10,208 nt of DNA. Source: Gemmatimonadales bacterium. GTDB lineage: Bacteria > Gemmatimonadota > Gemmatimonadetes > Gemmatimonadales > GWC2-71-9. The DNA lies in the NCBI GenBank assembly GCA_030601605.1, contig JAUVTI010000056.1, positions 1-10,208 of the forward strand. Reading direction: 5' to 3'. Below, in pieces: positions 1 to 8,149 of this stretch. Every line of letters begins with the position of its first letter. The first letter of the stretch is position 1. The notes below the pieces were generated by a model. That model had not been told where the DNA came from. It worked only from the letters and a program-made list of their open reading frames with translations, and made no database searches. The position numbers and the translations under genes are program-made.

Positions 1-1098
1 GGACTCCTCGTCCCGCGCAGCGTGCGGCTTGGCGTGGGTCACGGGCTTGTCGGGCACGATCGCGCAGTACTCCCGGATGTGCGCGCTCAGCATGGCCGTG
101 CCGATGCGCTCGGCCAGCCGGATGATCTCCACCTTGTCGTAGCCCAGTAGCGGGCGGAACACCGGAAGCGTCGCCACCTCGTCTATGGCGCGGAGGTTGC
201 CGAGTGTCTGCGAAGAGACCTGTCCCACCGCCTCCCCGGTCACCACTGCCTCCCTGCCGCCCTCGAGCGCGATCGCCTCACCGACGCGGTACATCAGGCG
301 CTTGAGCACCACCTGCCAGTACTTGGGCTGGACGGCGCGCTTGAGCTCCTCGACCGGCTCGACGAAGTCCACGACGTGGATCCTGGGGCTGTAGCCGAAG
401 GACCACTCGTCGGCGAGTATCTTCGCGACCGACACCACGGCGCGCTCGTACGCCTCTCCGCTCAGGTTGCAGAACACGTAGTCCAGCGCGATGCCGCGCT
501 TGAGCATGAGCCAGGCGGCTACCGCGGAGTCGAAGCCGCCCGAGATGAGGCACACGGCGCGGCCCTCGACGCCGAGGGGAAGCCCTCCCACGCCGGGCAC
601 CCGCCCGCTGAACAGGAACGCCTCGTCGTCGCGCACCTCGACCGAGACCGTGACGTCCGGATTGTCGAGATCCACTTCAGCATCCCGGTTGAGTGCCGCC
701 CCCAGCTTCACCTTGATATCCCGAGCCGTGAACGACTGATTCCCGGCCCGCCGCGCCTTCACCGCGTACTTCTTGCCGCGCACGCGATCTACGTAGAGCG
801 CCTCGCCCGCGCGCACGATCTCGTCCAGGTCGGCCGGGACGCGGGCTTCGACCTCCGACACGCTGCTCACGCCGAACACCGAAGCGATCCGCTCGAGCGC
901 CGAGCGGTCCGAGACATCCACGAGAATCCGGCTCCAGCGGGAGTCCACCTTGCAGGAAGTGCCGTCCGCGCGAAGGGCGTCGCGCAGGTTGCGCACCAGG
1001 CGCTGCTGGAACCGGCGCCGGGTGCCGCGGGCCTTGATCGCGATCTCCGAACCCAGCCGCACGAGGCAGAGGACGGGCAACTTGCCCTTCTGGCTCAT
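1..1098 (-). CDS. thiI: tRNA 4-thiouridine sulfurtransferase ThiI (partial, C-terminus beyond left edge)
   Basis: The minus strand reads open from an ATG at 1098 to the window edge, giving 366 codons with no stop. ThiI adenylates U8 of tRNA and transfers sulfur to form 4-thiouridine; in many bacteria it also supplies sulfur for the thiamine thiazole ring. Visible domains are an N-terminal ferredoxin-like/THUMP part (about residues 1-165) and a PP-loop ATPase with SGGFDSAVA at 186-194. The family stretch VTGEAVGQVSSQTLGNLR lies at about 286-303. EYC at 343-345 gives Cys345, matching the catalytic Cys344 of E. coli ThiI. The EYCAIV context resembles the E. coli type rather than the Bacillus type, so a C-terminal rhodanese domain probably follows outside the window (inference). 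A TGA lies two codons upstream of the ATG in frame, which fixes this as the earliest ATG start; no Shine-Dalgarno is visible. It lies 63 bp downstream of the ABC exporter on the same strand. Confidence 0.95.
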   Translation of the reverse strand, partial: MSQKGKLPVLCLVRLGSEIAIKARGTRRRFQQRLVRNLRDALRADGTSCKVDSRWSRILVDVSDRSALERIASVFGVSSVSEVEARVPADLDEIVRAGEALYVDRVRGKKYAVKARRAGNQSFTARDIKVKLGAALNRDAEVDLDNPDVTVSVEVRDDEAFLFSGRVPGVGGLPLGVEGRAVCLISGGFDSAVAAWLMLKRGIALDYVFCNLSGEAYERAVVSVAKILADEWSFGYSPRIHVVDFVEPVEELKRAVQPKYWQVVLKRLMYRVGEAIALEGGREAVVTGEAVGQVSSQTLGNLRAIDEVATLPVFRPLLGYDKVEIIRLAERIGTAMLSAHIREYCAIVPDKPVTHAKPHAARDEES

Positions 1099-1103
1099 GA
1101 GTC

Positions 1104-1152
1104 AAAACTACGCTGCGGAGTTTTCGATTCCAAGCGCGCCGGGGGACCGGCG
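1104..1152 (-). promoter_or_regulatory. Two small hairpins and a possible promoter between the ABC exporter and thiI
   Basis: Reading on the minus strand after the exporter stop, there is first a perfect 6-bp GC stem, CGCCGG-TCCC-CCGGCG (1152-1137). An AT-rich hairpin follows, AAAACT...AGTTTT (1124-1104), with 6 bp, one mismatch and 2 more bp, ending in TTTT. The second could be a weak terminator. The same stretch also reads as a promoter: TTGGAA (1133-1128), a 17-nt spacer, TAGTTT (1110-1105), then 6 nt to the thiI ATG. That spacing would give a leaderless thiI transcript, which fits the missing Shine-Dalgarno. The hairpins and hexamers are directly visible; their roles are inferred and neither matches the consensus well. 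Confidence 0.3.
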
Positions 1153-1161
1153 GCGTGGCGG

Positions 1162-3021
<1,860 letters not shown>

Positions 3022-3039
3022 GATCTAAAACAACTCTAG

Positions 3040-3085
3040 GGGGGTGGGGGAGAGTCAAGGCCGCCTCTAACGCTCCCCCTCCCCC
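3040..3085. repeat. G-tract/C-tract imperfect inverted repeat in the divergent intergenic region
   Basis: The arm gggggtgggggag (3040-3052) pairs with ctccccctccccc (3073-3085) at 12 of 13 positions, with one T-T mismatch and a 20-nt loop. It occupies much of the 80-bp gap between two divergent genes. On the minus strand the right arm continues as GGG-C-GGGGG-A-GGGGG, a possible quadruplex-forming run. It could be a regulator site, or simply GC-biased low-complexity DNA. The repeat is seen directly; any function is inference. Confidence 0.45.
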
Positions 3086-3090
3086 GCCCG

Positions 3091-3101
3091 TAATTTCTCC
3101 C
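3091..3101 (+). promoter_or_regulatory. Possible -10 element for a leaderless transcript of the PP-loop ATPase gene
   Basis: TAATTT at 3091-3096 ends 5 nt before the ATG at 3102, and no Shine-Dalgarno sequence lies between. A TANNNT hexamer at this distance is typical of leaderless promoters in several GC-rich phyla. No -35 match is visible at the usual spacing, so this is a weak inference. Confidence 0.3.
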
Positions 3102-3764
3102 ATGGCCTACGCCCTCATGACGAGTGGTGGCAAGGACTCCATGCTGGCGCTCGACCGCGCGCGCCAGGAGGGCCTGGACGTCCGCATCCTCGCCACCATC
3201 TACGAAGGCTCCACCGGACGCCTGCGCTTTCACGGCGTGCGCCATGAACTGATCGCCGCGCAGGCCGAGGTTCTCGGCCTCGAATACGTGGCGGCGGCCA
3301 CGTCTCCCCAGCCGTTCGAGCCTGTCTTCGAGCAGATGCTGCGCGATCTCAAGGATCGCGACATCCAGGGCGTGGTGTTCGGCAACATACATCTCGCGGA
3401 CGTGCGGGAGTGGTACGAGGAGCGGGTGAAGGCCGCCGGGCTCGAGCACATCGAACCCCTATGGGGTGGTCCCGGAATCGAGGTCGCGTGGGGGGTCGTG
3501 GAGCGCGGGCACCGCGCTGTCGTCGTGGGCGTGGACCTCGCGCAACGCGCCGTTCCGTTCCTCGGACGCGAGTTCGCTGCCGACCTGGTGACCGAGATCG
3601 GCACGATGGAGGGGATCGACCCGTGTGGCGAGCGCGGCGAGTATCACACCTTCGTGTTCGACGGGCCCGACTTCAGCCAGGCGGTGGAGTTCACTCGCGG
3701 AGAGACCGTGGAGATCGACGGGCACCGCTTTCTCGATCTCGTGCCGGCCGGCGCAGTGCTATAG
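3102..3764 (+). CDS. PP-loop ATPase of the diphthine-ammonia ligase (Dph6/ATP_bind_4) family
   Basis: This 220-residue protein carries the PP-loop SGGKDS at residues 8-13, which binds ATP for adenylation of a carbonyl. Family-typical stretches follow: a GNIHLADVREWYEER block (94-108) and GERGEYHTFVFDGP (176-189). Its length matches the short prokaryotic members of the family. In archaea and eukaryotes the family makes the final amide of diphthamide on elongation factor 2. Bacteria do not carry diphthamide, so the bacterial substrate is unknown and the ligase name should be read as a family label. The ATG at 3102 begins just before the conserved strand leading into the PP-loop, supporting the start. 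The gene stands alone on its strand here, divergent from the ABC exporter and converging on the Cys-rich gene, with which it overlaps by 6 bp at the stop codons. Confidence 0.88.
   Translation: MAYALMTSGGKDSMLALDRARQEGLDVRILATIYEGSTGRLRFHGVRHELIAAQAEVLGLEYVAAATSPQPFEPVFEQMLRDLKDRDIQGVVFGNIHLADVREWYEERVKAAGLEHIEPLWGGPGIEVAWGVVERGHRAVVVGVDLAQRAVPFLGREFAADLVTEIGTMEGIDPCGERGEYHTFVFDGPDFSQAVEFTRGETVEIDGHRFLDLVPAGAVL
3759..3764. other. Palindromic CTATAG shared by two convergent stop codons
   Basis: The hexamer CTATAG is its own reverse complement. On each strand it reads CTA (Leu) then TAG (stop), so both convergent proteins end in Leu-stop within the same 6 bp. There is therefore no room for a terminator between the genes, and each terminator must lie inside the opposing coding region or be absent. 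Confidence 0.95.
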
Positions 3765-4373
3765 CGCGCGCTCCTCCATCTCGTCGAGCACGGCCATGAA
3801 CTCGCCACCGAAGTAGTACTCCAGATCCTCCCGCCCACCCCGGTACACCGTGGGGCCACTGCCCAGGCATATCAAAGACCCGTCGTCCACTTCGTCGGCG
3901 ACGCAGACGGTGCCGTCGTAGAACGTGAGCGGGAACAGGCAATCGACCATCGACTTGAGCTCGCGGAAGTCGAGCCCCTCATCCACGCAGAAGCTGTGCA
4001 GCATGCAGCCGCGCCCCTCCCGGTCGATGAAGACGCAGCGACCGCCCACCACCAGGGTGCGGCGCGACTCTCCACCCGGCACCTCCGGATCGACCTCGAC
4101 TCCCTTGGTGAACCAGCGCTCGCGAGAGACCCCCGTGTATGACTCGAGCGCATCCGCATGGCGCATGATGCGATCGTAGTGATACCGATCCACGTCCACC
4201 CCGTACTCGCAGCACTGGTCGTCACAGAAGTCACAGGCGAGACAGTAGGTGTAGTACGTGCGCCGAAAGATGTCGGTATCGATGTGCGAGATGACGGGAG
4301 CGCCGTACCGGGAGGTGAAGCTCCGGGGGAGCGGCACCACACCGGTGAGTCGCGACAGTGGCTGAATACCCAT
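3759..4373 (-). CDS. Cys-rich protein with a YkgJ-like cysteine cluster (function unknown)
   Basis: This 204-residue protein has eleven cysteines. The first five form C-x2-C-x2-C-x3-CC (Cys44, 47, 50, 54, 55). Cys113, Cys123, Cys129 and Cys145 follow within a GRCVFIDREGRGCMLHSFC block that ends in a DCLFPLTF stretch. Cys157 and Cys169 come after that. The pattern resembles the YkgJ/UPF0153-type cluster, where a first CxxCxxCC motif and later single cysteines are thought to bind Zn or an Fe-S cluster, but this is a motif resemblance and I cannot place the family firmly. There is no signal peptide or membrane segment, so it is probably cytoplasmic. The ATG at 4373 has no Shine-Dalgarno; TACATT (4388-4383) lies 9 nt upstream and could be a -10 element. 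The true start may lie further in, since the first 25 or so residues have low complexity. It converges on the PP-loop ATPase gene, sharing CTATAG. Confidence 0.8.
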   Translation of the reverse strand: MGIQPLSRLTGVVPLPRSFTSRYGAPVISHIDTDIFRRTYYTYCLACDFCDDQCCEYGVDVDRYHYDRIMRHADALESYTGVSRERWFTKGVEVDPEVPGGESRRTLVVGGRCVFIDREGRGCMLHSFCVDEGLDFRELKSMVDCLFPLTFYDGTVCVADEVDDGSLICLGSGPTVYRGGREDLEYYFGGEFMAVLDEMEERAL

Positions 4374-4544
4374 GGCGCGTGCAATGTAATCACGAACCTG
4401 CCGGAAGCCGCAACCCTCCGACGGGAGTGCCGCTGGACGGATGGCGGACAGGCGGTCCCGTGTCCGAAGTGTAGATTAGTGGTTGTGGCCGTACGTTGCG
4501 GGCGTGCGAACCCGCGGCGCCCAGGCCACACTGAGAGGAGCGCC
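4374..4544. promoter_or_regulatory. Divergent intergenic region between the Cys-rich gene and the trehalose-phosphate synthase
   Basis: This 171-bp stretch must hold the promoters for both flanking divergent genes. On the minus side, TACATT (4388-4383) preceded by TTGCGG (4413-4408) at a 19-nt spacing is a weak promoter candidate. On the plus side, TAGATT (4472-4477) is the only reasonable -10-like hexamer, without a convincing -35. The plus reading frame of the synthase stays open back through this region, but the upstream part is antisense to the Cys-rich gene and is not a sensible N-terminus. Confidence 0.35.
4533..4540 (+). promoter_or_regulatory. Shine-Dalgarno sequence fixing the start of the trehalose-phosphate synthase
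   Basis: GAGAGGAG ends 4 nt before the ATG at 4545. It decides the start among several in-frame candidates, the earliest being at 4158, and yields a protein of exactly the family's usual length. Confidence 0.8.
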
Positions 4545-5969
4545 ATGGCCAAGCGGCACTCCGCGGCGCGACACAAGTCGAAGCTGGTGACGGTGAGCAA
4601 CCGCTTGCCGGTCACGCTGAGGCGGGGACCGCGCGGCACTGAGCGAGTGCGATCGACCGGGGGACTCGTTGCGGCGTTCGAGCCCCTGCTCGAGGATCGC
4701 GGCGGCCTGTGGGTCGGGTGGCCCGGGACGGACCTGCGCGACGGCGAGACACTCTCGGACCCCGGCGACGCCTACCAGATCGAGCCCGTCCAAATCCCCC
4801 GCGCCGACATCAAGGGCTACTACCACGGCTTTTCCAACCGCGCCCTGTGGCCCCTGTTCCACACCATGCCGGTGCGCGCCAGCTTCAGGACCAGCGAGTG
4901 GGAGGCCTACGAGCGCGTGAACGGCCGGTTCGCCGAAACCACGGCGGCCAACCTCGAGCCGGGCGACATCGTCCTCGTGAACGACTACCAGCTGATGCTG
5001 ACGCCGGCGCGGCTCCGCCGCCTGGCGCCCGAGGCCACCATCGGCTTCTTCCTGCACATCCCCTTCCCGCCCTACGACGTCTTCCGGATCCTGCCGTGGG
5101 CGCGGCAGCTGCTGCGCGGGATGTTGGCCTGCGACCTGGTCGGATTCCACGTGTCGGGCTACGTCCGCAATTTCCTCGACTGCGTGCACCGGCTGCTGGG
5201 CGACAAGGTGGACGTGCGACGCGGCATCGTGCAGCACGGCCACCGGACCGTGCGCGCGGTCGCGCTGCCTCTCGGCATCGACTATGCCCGCTACGAGGAC
5301 CAGGCCCGTCAGGCGCCCAGCGCCGGCTTCCCCGAGGACCAACGCGTGATCCTCGGCGTGGACCGGCTCGACTACACGAAGGGCATACCCGAGCGGTTGA
5401 AGGCGTTCGGCCGGCTCCTCGAGCTGCATCCTGAGCATCGCCAGCGCACCACCCTGCTCCAGCTCGCGGTGCCGAGCCGCTCGGAGGTAGCGGAGTACCG
5501 CTCGCTCAAGCGCGAGATCGACGAGTTGGTGGGCCAGATCAACGGACGCTACGCCTCGGCCAGCTGGACACCAATCCGCTACCTCTACCGCACGGTACCG
5601 CCCGACCGGCTCGCGGCACTCTACCGCGGCGCCGACGTGGGTCTGGTGACGCCGCTCAGGGACGGGATGAACCTGGTTGCGAAGGAGTACGTCGCGTGCC
5701 AGGTAGGCGACCCGGGGGTTCTCGTGCTGTCGCACATGGCGGGCGCGGCGGAGACGATGGCAGAGGCGCTGCTCGCCAACCCGTACGATCTGGACGACAC
5801 CGCCATGAAGCTGCACACCGCGCTCACGATGCTACTGCCGGAGCGCCACACCCGGATGGAAGCGCTGCGCCAGAGAGAGGCCGAACACGACGTGCACTCG
5901 TGGGCCCACAAGCTGATGCAGCGCCTCACCGCTGCCGCAAAGCAGAACAGGAAGGCCGAGGGAAGCTGA
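4545..5969 (+). CDS. otsA: Alpha,alpha-trehalose-phosphate synthase, OtsA type (GT20)
   Basis: The enzyme joins a nucleotide-activated glucose (UDP- or ADP-glucose) to glucose 6-phosphate to form trehalose 6-phosphate in the cytoplasm, the first step to the stress protectant trehalose. From the chosen ATG it is 474 residues, the same as E. coli OtsA. Family elements run in order: VSNRLPV (17-23), STGGL (37-41), GYYHGFSNRALWPLFH (91-106), FFLHIPFP (168-175, His171), GVDRLDYTKGIPERL (271-285, Arg274 and Lys279) and RDGMNLVAKEYVA (372-384, Asp373 and Glu381). These line up with the E. coli nucleotide-sugar and glucose-phosphate ligands. One oddity is that the usual HDYHL motif reads NDYQL at 146-150; Asp147 is kept but both histidines are changed. 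No trehalose-phosphate phosphatase (OtsB) gene is nearby. Its stop overlaps the next start by one base (TGATG), so the two are probably cotranscribed. A relative with another acceptor is possible but less likely. Confidence 0.9.
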   Translation: MAKRHSAARHKSKLVTVSNRLPVTLRRGPRGTERVRSTGGLVAAFEPLLEDRGGLWVGWPGTDLRDGETLSDPGDAYQIEPVQIPRADIKGYYHGFSNRALWPLFHTMPVRASFRTSEWEAYERVNGRFAETTAANLEPGDIVLVNDYQLMLTPARLRRLAPEATIGFFLHIPFPPYDVFRILPWARQLLRGMLACDLVGFHVSGYVRNFLDCVHRLLGDKVDVRRGIVQHGHRTVRAVALPLGIDYARYEDQARQAPSAGFPEDQRVILGVDRLDYTKGIPERLKAFGRLLELHPEHRQRTTLLQLAVPSRSEVAEYRSLKREIDELVGQINGRYASASWTPIRYLYRTVPPDRLAALYRGADVGLVTPLRDGMNLVAKEYVACQVGDPGVLVLSHMAGAAETMAEALLANPYDLDDTAMKLHTALTMLLPERHTRMEALRQREAEHDVHSWAHKLMQRLTAAAKQNRKAEGS

Positions 5970-6817
5970 TGCGCAGAACCTCGATCGTCTCGCTACTGCT
6001 CGCGCTCGCCGCGTGCGGCATCGAGCGGGCGGAGCCGGAGCGGGGCGCCACCGCGCAGCGCGGCGTGCTCCTCGAGGAGCTCACCTGGGTCGAGGCGGAG
6101 GCCGTGCTCACCGACTCCGCCGTGGTCGTGATCGCGCTGGGCGCCGCGGCCAAGGAGCACGGCCCGCACCTGCTGCTCAGCAACGACTGGATCATGGCCG
6201 AGTACCTCAAGGAGCGGGTGCTGGAGGCGGCGGACGTGGTCGTGGCGCCCTCCCTCCCCTACCACTACTACCCGGCGTTCTTCGAGTACCCGGGCTCCAC
6301 GTCGCTGCGCGTGAGCACGGCCCGCGACCTCGTGGTCGACGTCATTCGAACCCTCGCGGCGTTCGGCCCGCGCCGGTTCTACGTGCTCAACACGGGCGTC
6401 TCGACCCTGCGCGCGCTGAGGCCCGCCGCCGACACGCTCGCGGCAGACGGCATCCTGCTCCACTACACGGACATCCTCGAGGTAGCCGCGGAAGTGGAGC
6501 GGGAGGTCGCCCAGGAGGAGGGCGGGACGCACGCCGAGGAGATCGAGACCTCGATGATGCTGTACATCGCCCCCTGGTCCGTGGACATGAGCAAGGCGGC
6601 CAAGGACTACCACCCCGCCGAGCGTGGACCGCTGCGGCGGGACTCGACGCGCCCCGGCATCTACTCCGCGACCGGCATCTACGGCGATGCAACGCTGGCC
6701 ACTCGCGAGAAGGGCCGCCGCGTGGTGGAGGCAACCGTGGAGGGTATCCTGCGGGACATAGAGCGGCTGCGGGGAAGCGAGCCGCCGCAGCCACACGCGA
6801 TGGGTGGGCCGAACTAG
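5969..6817 (+). CDS. Creatininase-family lipoprotein with altered metal-ligand motifs
   Basis: This 282-residue protein begins with a short lipoprotein signal: MRR, a hydrophobic core, and lipobox LAAC with Cys16. It would be exported and lipid-anchored; Gly follows the Cys, so inner-membrane retention by Asp at +2 is not indicated. The rest follows the creatininase (creatinine amidohydrolase) fold: LTW (38-40), KEHGPHL (62-68), NDW (72-74), EYPGSTSLR (106-114), FYVLNTGVST (137-146) and HAEEIETS (188-195). Family members are usually cytoplasmic metal-dependent amide hydrolases. Against the common EQHGPH motif, the Glu ligand becomes Lys62 and the NGHGGN loop becomes NTGVST, so that ligand His becomes Gly143; His64 and Asp73 remain. 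A different chemistry or a binding role is possible. GGGAAG-like purines before the ATG and the one-base overlap with otsA support the start. Substrate unknown. Confidence 0.82.
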   Translation: MRRTSIVSLLLALAACGIERAEPERGATAQRGVLLEELTWVEAEAVLTDSAVVVIALGAAAKEHGPHLLLSNDWIMAEYLKERVLEAADVVVAPSLPYHYYPAFFEYPGSTSLRVSTARDLVVDVIRTLAAFGPRRFYVLNTGVSTLRALRPAADTLAADGILLHYTDILEVAAEVEREVAQEEGGTHAEEIETSMMLYIAPWSVDMSKAAKDYHPAERGPLRRDSTRPGIYSATGIYGDATLATREKGRRVVEATVEGILRDIERLRGSEPPQPHAMGGPN

Positions 6818-6847
6818 GTCGACACCACATCTTCTCTACTGAGACCC

Positions 6848-7528
6848 ATGCTCCAGCCAGCGCACGAGTACTACGCGGTCCTTCAGCGGGACTACGCGAC
6901 GAGAATCCGCCAGCTCGTCCCCAAATACGACGAGCTGGTGCGGTGCACCGTGGACGCCCTGCGCCAACGCTCGCCGCGGACCGTGCTCGACATCGGTTCC
7001 GGGGACGGCAGCATGTCGCAGGTGGTGCTCGAGGCGCTTCCTGAGGTGCGGCTCACCGCCGTTGACGCCTCCCCCGCGATGAGCGCCGAGGCCGGCCGCC
7101 AACTGGAGCGGTTCGGGAAGCGGGCGACCGTCGTGCGGGCGGACATTCTGCACTTCGAGCCCGAGGAACCGTTCGACGCGGTGTTCTCGAACCTGGTGTT
7201 ACACAACATCCCTTTTCCGGAGAAGCGGCAGCTGCTCGGCACCATTGCCGGCCGGCTGCGTGACGGAGGCCTCTTCCTTTGGGGTGATCTCATCCGGCAC
7301 CCCGATCCGGTAGTGCAACGGCGGCTCGTGAGCGAGCGGCGCGCGTTCGCCCTGTCCGAGGGATGCCCGGAGGACATCGTGGAGTGGAACTTCCGAAAGG
7401 AATCGGGGGACGACTATCCGTTCACCACAGTGAAGGCAGCCGAAGCTCTGAAGCGCGCGGGCTTCGCCCGCGCGGACCTGGTGTGGCAGCACGACACGTT
7501 CGCGCTCTTTCTCGCCGAGGCACATTGA
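6848..7528 (+). CDS. Class I SAM-dependent methyltransferase (first of three)
   Basis: This 226-residue protein has the class I methyltransferase fold. Motif I VLDIGSGDGS (46-55) binds S-adenosylmethionine, VDAS (72-75) holds the ribose-contacting acid, Asp99 follows in the adenine-binding loop, FDAVFSNLVLHNI (109-121) is motif IV and LRDGGLFLW (137-145) the post-motif strand. The N-terminal helical part (about 1-43) and the insert after residue 150 should form the substrate pocket, but give no recognisable specificity. It resembles small-molecule methyltransferases of the Methyltransf_25/12 kind. It starts 30 bp after the creatininase-like gene; no good Shine-Dalgarno precedes the ATG. Its TGA overlaps the TTG of the next methyltransferase by 4 bp, implying translational coupling. 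Confidence 0.88.
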   Translation: MLQPAHEYYAVLQRDYATRIRQLVPKYDELVRCTVDALRQRSPRTVLDIGSGDGSMSQVVLEALPEVRLTAVDASPAMSAEAGRQLERFGKRATVVRADILHFEPEEPFDAVFSNLVLHNIPFPEKRQLLGTIAGRLRDGGLFLWGDLIRHPDPVVQRRLVSERRAFALSEGCPEDIVEWNFRKESGDDYPFTTVKAAEALKRAGFARADLVWQHDTFALFLAEAH

Positions 7529-8139
7529 TCGACGCACCGTCGAACCGCTGGGACGAGCGCTACAGTCGGCCTGGCTTCGCGTACGGCACGACGCCCAACC
7601 GGTTCCTCGCGTCCGTGGCGAACCGCATTCCGGCGGGACGAGTGCTTTGCCTCGGTGCGGGCGAAGGCCGCAACGCCGTCTTTCTCGCGCAGTGCGCGCT
7701 CGACGTGGTGGCGGTAGACTGGTCGGGAGTAGGACTCGCAAAGGCCCGGCGGCGGGCAGCCGAGCTGGGTGTGAGCATCAAGACCGTTATCGCCGACCTC
7801 ACCGAGTACGTCATCGACCCCGAGGCCTGGGACGGCATTGTCTCGGTATTCTGCCACCTGCCGCCCGCCGCGCGCACGAGGCTGCACAGGGCGGCCGTGG
7901 CGGGACTCAGGCCCGGCGGTGCCTTCGTGTTGGAGGCCTACACGCCGCGCCAACTCGAGTACGGGACCGGCGGCCCGCCCACGGCAGAGCTCATGACGAC
8001 GCTGGAGGAGCTGGAGCGTGATCTGGCGGGACTCGACCTCGTGGTGGCCCGGGAGCTCGACCGCGAAGTGAGCGAGGGACATCGCCACAAGGGCCACGCC
8101 GCCGTCGTGCAAGTCCTGGGGCTCAAGCCAGCGGGCTGA
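7525..8139 (+). CDS. Class I SAM-dependent methyltransferase, TehB-like (second of three), TTG start
   Basis: The reading frame is open from 7363, but homologous-looking sequence begins only around 7525. I therefore choose the TTG at 7525, which overlaps the previous stop as TTGA and has GAGG (7517-7520) just upstream. The product is 204 residues. The N-terminal WDERY (9-13) and YGTTPNRFLA (20-29) pattern is typical of TehB/thiopurine-methyltransferase-like enzymes. Motif I is VLCLGAGEGRNAVFLA (40-55), the motif II acid is in AVDWS (63-67), Asp91 follows, then SVFCHLPP (107-114), an EAYTPRQL block (137-144), and a C-terminal EGHRHKGHAA segment (184-193). Known relatives methylate small thiols, metalloids or amines, but specificity cannot be read. 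It sits in a likely operon, 10 bp before the decarboxylase. Confidence 0.82.
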   Translation: MIDAPSNRWDERYSRPGFAYGTTPNRFLASVANRIPAGRVLCLGAGEGRNAVFLAQCALDVVAVDWSGVGLAKARRRAAELGVSIKTVIADLTEYVIDPEAWDGIVSVFCHLPPAARTRLHRAAVAGLRPGGAFVLEAYTPRQLEYGTGGPPTAELMTTLEELERDLAGLDLVVARELDREVSEGHRHKGHAAVVQVLGLKPAG

Positions 8140-8144
8140 AGGAG
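8139..8144 (+). promoter_or_regulatory. Shine-Dalgarno sequence of the PLP decarboxylase
   Basis: AAGGAG starts on the last base of the previous stop codon and ends 5 nt before the ATG at 8150. It is the strongest ribosome site in the array and supports that start. Confidence 0.75.
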
Positions 8145-8149
8145 CGAGC

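Noticed and set aside
4158..4544. N-terminal extension of the trehalose-phosphate synthase by 129 residues
   Set aside because: The extension is antisense to the Cys-rich gene and crosses the intergenic region; the ATG at 4545 has a strong Shine-Dalgarno and gives exactly the usual family length.
4476..5816. Minus-strand open frame of 446 codons opposite otsA
   Set aside because: It lies entirely antisense to otsA, whose frame has all the family motifs; the translation shows no family features.
5696..5968. N-terminal extension of the creatininase-like lipoprotein by 91 residues
   Set aside because: It overlaps the otsA coding region in another frame, and the ATG at 5969 begins a clear lipoprotein signal peptide.
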